In this document: piece after piece, positions 17,882 through 22,168 of the stretch
How the letters are laid out: the number at the start of each line of letters is the position of its first letter
Numbering within the stretch: position 1 is the stretch's first letter
Assembly: GCA_003427395.1 (NCBI GenBank)
Contig: BFEA01001003.1
Location: 55,376 to 77,543, forward strand
Length of the DNA stretch: 22,168 nucleotides
Direction: 5' to 3'
Origin: Chara braunii
Lineage: Eukaryota; Streptophyta; Charophyceae; Charales; Characeae
The notes under the pieces: generated by a model
What the model was told of the DNA's origin: nothing
Database searches by the model: none
The model's input: only the letters and a program-made list of their open reading frames with translations
Program-made: the position numbers and the translations under genes

Positions 17882-17935
17882 ACAAATTTACGAATTTGTC
17901 CCTAACCATGGTATAGCCTCGTCCGAGTGAGGCTA
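17882..17935. repeat. Cluster of three adjacent short palindromes
   Basis: ACAAATT-TACG-AATTTGT (17882-17899), ACCATGGT (17906-17913) and TAGCCTC-GTCCGAGT-GAGGCTA (17914-17935). It is reminiscent on a small scale of the hairpin array at 3418-4095. Confidence 0.8.
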
Positions 17936-18774
17936 CAGGCGACCTGGAACCAGCAAGTCATTGCAGTCTCGCTTAACTGATTCCTGCGTGATAGAATGGC
18001 ATGACGGGCGTACATACCACATACTTATCCCCTCGTGACACATCATCAGGCGGGTTTCCAGGAACACAGAATGAGAATGCGGTAGAGCCGAGACTATACA
18101 AGCATACAGGAAATAATTGCGGGCCGACCAGAGGAACAGGTTATTGGCGGTGGAGACGGCGTAATGCAAGCTCCATTGTGCTCAGTAGAGCATAAAACTG
18201 AAGTAGCACTGTGACCGATAAGCAAAGACTAGGAAGTAACGCTATCTCCTATGGATAGATACTGCTTCTGCCAAGGGATGCAGAGATGAGAGCCTCAGGA
18301 CACTCGATCCTACTGAGTAATCAACCAACCAGGATTTGAGTTGGACATTGATGAGCGAGCATGTGCTCAGATCGTCGACATCTCATAAATGGTCTACTCT
18401 GCATACAGATTGCAGAGCTTCCAGCACACACCATATCAGGAATCTTGATATGGATACCCAAAGACCTGTGTGTGTTCGTCTGATACTTGGATGCAACGTG
18501 AGATGTAATGAGATACCAGGTGATGTAAGTTTGGCTGACATAGGGCACGCTCGGGCAGATGAGTGCATACGACGTGTGGTCTGGAAAGGAGAGTGGGATG
18601 AGGGATGAACTCTAGACGAGACACCATTTTTAGTATATATGGATGGGAAAAGGCTGAGAAATGTCACATGTGCAGGACGCTGGAAGCGTGGCAGTGTTGA
18701 TGCCATGGACGCACCGGGTTTCTGTGATATGTACTGCCTCACGCATTGTGTTCTATGTGTCATTGATAGACCAA
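17936..18774. other. Unclassified DNA, no gene recognised
   Basis: Both strands have frames up to 126 codons (minus 18383-18763), overlapping and without a recognised domain. The composition is near 48-50% GC without repeats. No RNA gene could be identified. Confidence 0.4.
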
Positions 18775-18816
<42 letters not shown>

Positions 18817-18838
18817 CCTATCTATCTATCTATCTATT
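18775..18838. repeat. Tetranucleotide microsatellite (ATCT)n
   Basis: About sixteen ATCT units with one ACCT interruption near 18817; degenerate copies continue to about 18885. Confidence 0.95.
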
Positions 18839-18887
18839 TACCGATCTACCTATCCAATTGACTATCTGTCCATTCATCTGTCTGTAA

Positions 18888-19076
18888 TGACCCGCCAAAA
18901 CACAGCCTGAGAACACTGCTGATTTCTGGGATTTGCCGCTGGAATGTATGCCTTGCTGAGATTCCCACATTCTGCTGAGTTTTGTAGGTCTGTGAGTGCT
19001 CGTGCCTGCTGGTCTGCATGCGTGTCTGACTGCTTGTCGGCCTGAGTGTGTGTGTGACCCGCAAGGGTACTTATTG

Positions 19077-19080
<4 letters not shown>
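18888..19080. repeat. Dispersed repeat, copy 1
   Basis: Matches 20425-20640 in direct orientation. Shared in order are CTGAGAAC, GTGCTGATTTCTG/CTGCTGATTTCTG, CCGCTGGAATGT, TGCTGAGA, GTCTGCCTGAGTGTGT-like words and the ending GGG.ACTT. Several small indels. Not recognised as a known family. A CT microsatellite follows it directly. Confidence 0.75.

Positions 19081-19083
<3 letters not shown>

Positions 19084-19142
<59 letters not shown>
19084..19142. repeat. Dinucleotide microsatellite (TC)n
   Basis: About 29 uninterrupted TC units. The Ser-Leu and Arg-Glu frames over it are artefacts. Confidence 0.97.
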
Positions 19143-19145
<3 letters not shown>

Positions 19146-19282
19146 ACAAACACACACACATGTGTGGAATTGAGCCCAGACAAGAAGAAAAGATGGGGGA
19201 GAGAAGGCTTAGCTTTCCACTGCCCCAGCAGTGTGAGAGCCTTGGACTGCTGGCTCTGACATTGCACTGTGTGCTTCATGTG

Positions 19283-19359
19283 GTCCATACAACAGGAGGC
19301 AACTGACAGTCTTAGTTGTGAGTCCATACGGCAGCCAACTGACAGTCTTAGTTATGAGC
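19283..19359. repeat. Short tandem duplication, 36-39-bp unit
   Basis: GTCCATAC starts at 19283 and 19322. AACTGACAGTCTTAGTT(G/A)TGAG occurs in both units. The second unit has lost a few bases between them. Confidence 0.85.
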
Positions 19360-19657
19360 ATGGCTCTCAGGAGTGGTACAGGCAGTACCCACTTGGCAAT
19401 TCTTGGCGCGGAAAAAGTAGACCCGTCAGGTCTTTATTCACTTTATCATACACAAGTGGAAATTTGTCGAGAGCTATAACCCAGCATGAAGCGTTGTTGT
19501 TCCGTGATCTTTGGCACCTCAAAATATCTGTTGTGCAATTTTCAGATCCATATGCTGTCCAAACAGAGGCCTATCCGAAATATGTGAAGGCTATCAAATA
19601 GGTCAAGCCGGGTCCACCGGTTGCCAGCAATTTAATAAACATCGGACATGTGAAATA
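19360..19657. other. Unclassified spacer
   Basis: The plus frame 19269-19601 (110 codons) crosses the tandem duplication and has no recognised domain. Nothing else seen. Confidence 0.35.
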
Positions 19658-19658
19658 C

Positions 19659-19702
<44 letters not shown>

Positions 19703-19726
19703 GAAGAAGAAGAAGAAGAAGAAGAA
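19658..19726. repeat. Compound microsatellite (AAT)n-(AAG)n
   Basis: About fourteen AAT units run straight into about nine AAG units. Confidence 0.95.
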
Positions 19727-20424
19727 TGATGGTCCAGGAGGGTCCAGTAGAAGAACTTGAACACCCATGTTGGCCAACCAGATGTAAACATTGTAAAGGC
19801 AATCAAAAATCCTATAAAGAGAGGGGTAGGTGGTATTTTTTTTAAAAAAGGGAGCTGTTTTATATTAAAAAAAAATGGAAAAAAAGGGGTAGGTCCTAGA
19901 CAAGGGCTAGCAAAATGTGAGAGCAGAAAGTTTAAAACAGTATAGGGGAAAGTTAAAGTTTCTGAACAACCTCACATTGAGGGTCCCTGATACCAGCGTG
20001 TCTTGATTTCTCATCGCCTCTGGATCCCATCCGACCCAATGGCTGGGTGTACAAAGATTGCAGCTGTCTGTCCTTCACCTGTTATGGGATGTGCTTGGCA
20101 TTGTCTTGCTTCAGCAACATTCCACAAAATCCTCCAGCGAAACTGTTGTAGAAATTGATTAACAAGTTATAACAACTAACAAGTGGAAGGCCACAGCTGC
20201 CCCCATTCATCTTTTTTTTTTTCTTGTCTCAAATTTCTCTCAATTCAGTCATATTTTCCCCCTCCCTTCAGTTTGCCATGTGAGAAGTATTCTAATTCTG
20301 ATTCAACTTTTTTTTTTTCCGAAAACAAAACAACCCGTTTTTCTAGTTTTCTAAAAAGGAAAGATAAAAAATAAAAAGGAAAAAAAAAGAAAGGAAAGAT
20401 CACTTTTTGTCATGACGACGATGA
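19727..20424. other. Unclassified AT-rich spacer with homopolymer runs
   Basis: A-runs and T-runs near 19837-19886, 20212-20223, 20309-20320 and 20350-20400. Short frames only; no gene or RNA recognised. Confidence 0.45.
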
Positions 20425-20640
20425 TGACGTGCAAAATCACAGACTGAGAACTGTGCTGATTTCTGAGTGTTTTTTTTTTTCCGCTGGAATGTGTGCCTGC
20501 CGAGAATTTCCGCTTTTTGCTGAGATTTCTAAGTGTGTGCGTGAGCGTGTTCGCTGGTTTCTGAGTGCCCGTCTGAATGCACGTCTGCCTGAGTGTGTCT
20601 GTCGCCTGCCAGGGCACTTGTTTGTTTGGGAGGTCCGTGG
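20425..20640. repeat. Dispersed repeat, copy 2
   Basis: Direct-orientation relative of 18888-19080 with a run of T inserted at 20469-20480. On the minus strand both copies share a (G/A)THSSGK-type reading, but stops and indels argue against coding. Confidence 0.75.
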
Positions 20641-21550
20641 GGCCGGTACTTACCTGTGGCCGTGACTTTGAGGGTCGCAGCAAGGAAAAACACTCAAGTG
20701 GCCAAAGGGGTAGCATAGTGCACACTCAAGTCGCGATAGTGTCGGTACCGGTAGCGCTGGAGTAGCGGTAGGCCAAGCAGAAGAAGACAAAAAGTAAGTG
20801 CCTTTGGGAATCATTATGGAAGTCCGGTAGGTAGAGTCTAGGGCCTGTAGCCGTCCATATCACGAGTTGCTTGGAGTCCATGCGGCCTGGAAGTCGACGC
20901 CCAAGAGGCTGGTTGGCCGCTATATCTCCAGGAGGAGCAAGTCGCTCCTCCTCATTTGCTACGTACAAGTTTGGGTGTCACGCTGCTGGAGCGCTAGGAG
21001 GAGCAGCGCTAGTGTGCAGCACTGGGGGGGGAAGGAGCACCAGGGCTTCCACCTCGGCTATGGTTGACAGCGCCTGGTGGGAGGAGAAGGAGGAGAGGGG
21101 GACTAGGGAGGAGAGTGCCCGCAGTTCTCGCCATCTTCATCTCCTTGGTTGGCGCAGCATCTGGAAGGCCCTAAGTGGGGTAGCTCTACATCAAGAAGGC
21201 TTCAGGGCAGAGTCAGGCATGGCAGCCTGAAGTAGAGAGGACATAACTGCTTTTGCATTGTCTTTTGAACATCCGGGCTGGGCACCAAGTAGTCCCCCAT
21301 AGCCAGTAACTGTCGAAGGTGGAGGACGATGGACTCCGAGGTCATGGCTATGGTGGACCTCATACTGTGCTGGCAGTAGGAGAGGGATTCGGACATTGGT
21401 TCTCGTTCAGCCATTCATTATTGTTATTTATTTATTATTGTTGAATAAGAGAGGGGGAGATAAGGAGGAGGAGATTGGTTGGCGGTCATAAAGGGGAGTT
21501 GTCATTGGTCTTTTGCTGGTGTACATCTTCTTTTCCGTCTTTCTCTCTGC
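20641..21550. other. Unclassified GC-rich then AT-rich DNA
   Basis: Overlapping frames of 60-119 codons lie on both strands (for example plus 20871-21230, rich in Gly, Ser, Arg and Glu). None has a recognised domain. A strong hairpin is at 20930-20952. Confidence 0.35.
20930..20952. repeat. Perfect 9-bp hairpin
   Basis: AGGAGGAGC (20930-20938), loop AAGTC, GCTCCTCCT (20944-20952). GGAGGAGC recurs about 60 bp on, beside AGCGCT repeats. Confidence 0.85.
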
Positions 21551-21581
21551 TCCTTCTTCTTCTTCTTCTTCTTCTTCTTCC
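21551..21581. repeat. Trinucleotide microsatellite (CTT)n
   Basis: About ten CTT units, within a pyrimidine-rich stretch running to about 21600. Confidence 0.95.
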
Positions 21582-21697
21582 TTTGTCTCTCTCTCCCCTC
21601 AAGTTCATTCATTTCTTTTGCAAAATTGGACGGCATTGTATTTCCTTGTGTATTTTTTTGCACTTTATTTATAAGTTAATAATACTGCAAAACAGGT

Positions 21698-21840
21698 CCA
21701 GCGTCCCTAACATCGAAAGACACACTCAACGCCTTCCTTCGTTATGGTCAGCAGTTCCTGACACAACAGCATTGATTGCTTCGTTCCTCAGGAAGAATGA
21801 ACTACCACTCCACCCGTCTCCTTCAGCTCACGGCACCAAC
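21698..21840 (+). pseudogene. Diverged copy of the CCCH small-ORF region
   Basis: The DNA resembles 16256-16390: CCCTAACATCG (CCCTTACATCG there), GCATTGATTGC.TC, CAGGAAGAATG (CAGGAAGGATG there) and TACCACTCCACCC. The plus frame reads TALIASFLRKN where the other reads [12 protein letters not shown], but the Cys residues of the finger are absent. It is therefore a second, decayed member of the same repeat family. Confidence 0.6.
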
Positions 21841-22110
21841 CTTGGTGGTAAGCGTACTCTGTCAAACATACTACCTCTAAGTCTACATCATCTGAACAAC
21901 TGTAGGAGGGATTCCTTTCAGTCCACTTGTGTGAACTGTCCAATTTGCGTATGTTACCCAGGATTTCTCTGATTAACAAATGTAGAGCGAGATTGAATAT
22001 ATAGTATTTTCCTGGTTTCCGTCATAGGGTTGGTTGAGAACTCCTGGGGAAATCTGTGCTTCGGTCCTGTTTCACCTCTTGCTCTAGCCCTTGCCACTGC
22101 TGATCTGCCA

Positions 22111-22113
<3 letters not shown>
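21841..22113. other. Unclassified spacer
   Basis: No gene, RNA or further repeat recognised. Confidence 0.4.

Positions 22114-22168
<55 letters not shown>
22114..22168. repeat. Dinucleotide microsatellite (TC)n at window end
   Basis: At least 27 uninterrupted TC units, continuing past the window edge. Confidence 0.97.

Larger units (their letters stand above)
16777..17935 (-). mobile_element. Possible LTR-like unit (low confidence)
   Basis: On the minus strand the segment could begin TGTAGCCTC at 17935 and end ...TTTCAACA at 16777. It has a polyadenylation-like AATAAA at 17040-17035, about 258 nt before the end, as in many plant LTRs. TG...CA ends are present. I could not find matching target-site duplications, a primer-binding site, or any gag-pol sequence on either side, and the size (1.16 kb) is only a guess. 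Without those it could equally be unrelated intergenic DNA. No protein-coding frame is convincing. Confidence 0.2.

Noticed and set aside
18830-19327. 165-codon minus-strand ORF across the (TC)n tract
   Set aside because: Its middle is an Arg-Glu run from the microsatellite and its remainder is the dispersed repeat, which has indels relative to its sister copy.

Overview
The window looks like repeat-dominated intergenic DNA from a large eukaryotic nuclear genome, and I found no confidently intact single-copy gene. The best clue to lineage is a complete U6 snRNA copy on the minus strand at 16465-16563. Its 3' end (AAATCGAGAAATGGTCC followed by AAATTT) and its 5' GTCC-TTCG-GGAC cap hairpin are of the green-plant type. 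Together with a LINE that has a C-terminal zf-RVT zinc knuckle, this suggests a green-lineage organism, possibly a streptophyte alga or a land plant. The species is an inference and is not shown by the sequence.

Layout. 1-595 and 5067-7381 are arrays of a pentamer satellite (TCTAC with an in-register GACAC variant). Between them is a 4.47 kb non-satellite island (596-5066). It holds unclassified DNA, a dense run of short perfect hairpins (3418-4095) and a composite tRNA/U6 retroposon (4100-4491, minus) with a diverged target-site duplication. 7382-9488 is low-complexity DNA, a pyrimidine minisatellite and a degenerate 50-bp repeat.

9489-15060 is a decayed, rearranged LINE: an ORF1 tail, an ORF2 with AP-endonuclease and reverse transcriptase, an inverted duplicate of its own 3' end, the zinc knuckle and C-terminus, then a displaced and partly duplicated ORF2 linker. 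15540-16426 holds a Gly/Glu-rich low-complexity reading frame and a small CCCH zinc-finger ORF. A U6 retrocopy with A-tail and a 15-bp target-site duplication is inserted at the stop codon of that ORF. 16777-17935 is a possible LTR-like unit on the minus strand. The remainder (17936-22168) is unclassified DNA with microsatellites, one pair of diverged ~200-bp dispersed repeats, and a diverged second copy of the CCCH-ORF region at 21698-21840.

How the parts fit together. The U6 retrocopy and the tRNA/U6 composite both look like products of LINE machinery acting on Pol III RNAs, and the degenerate LINE is an example of the kind of element that supplies it. The most unusual structures are the hairpin array, the two-word pentamer satellite with hairpins near its borders, the composite tRNA-U6 retroposon and the inverted/shuffled LINE.
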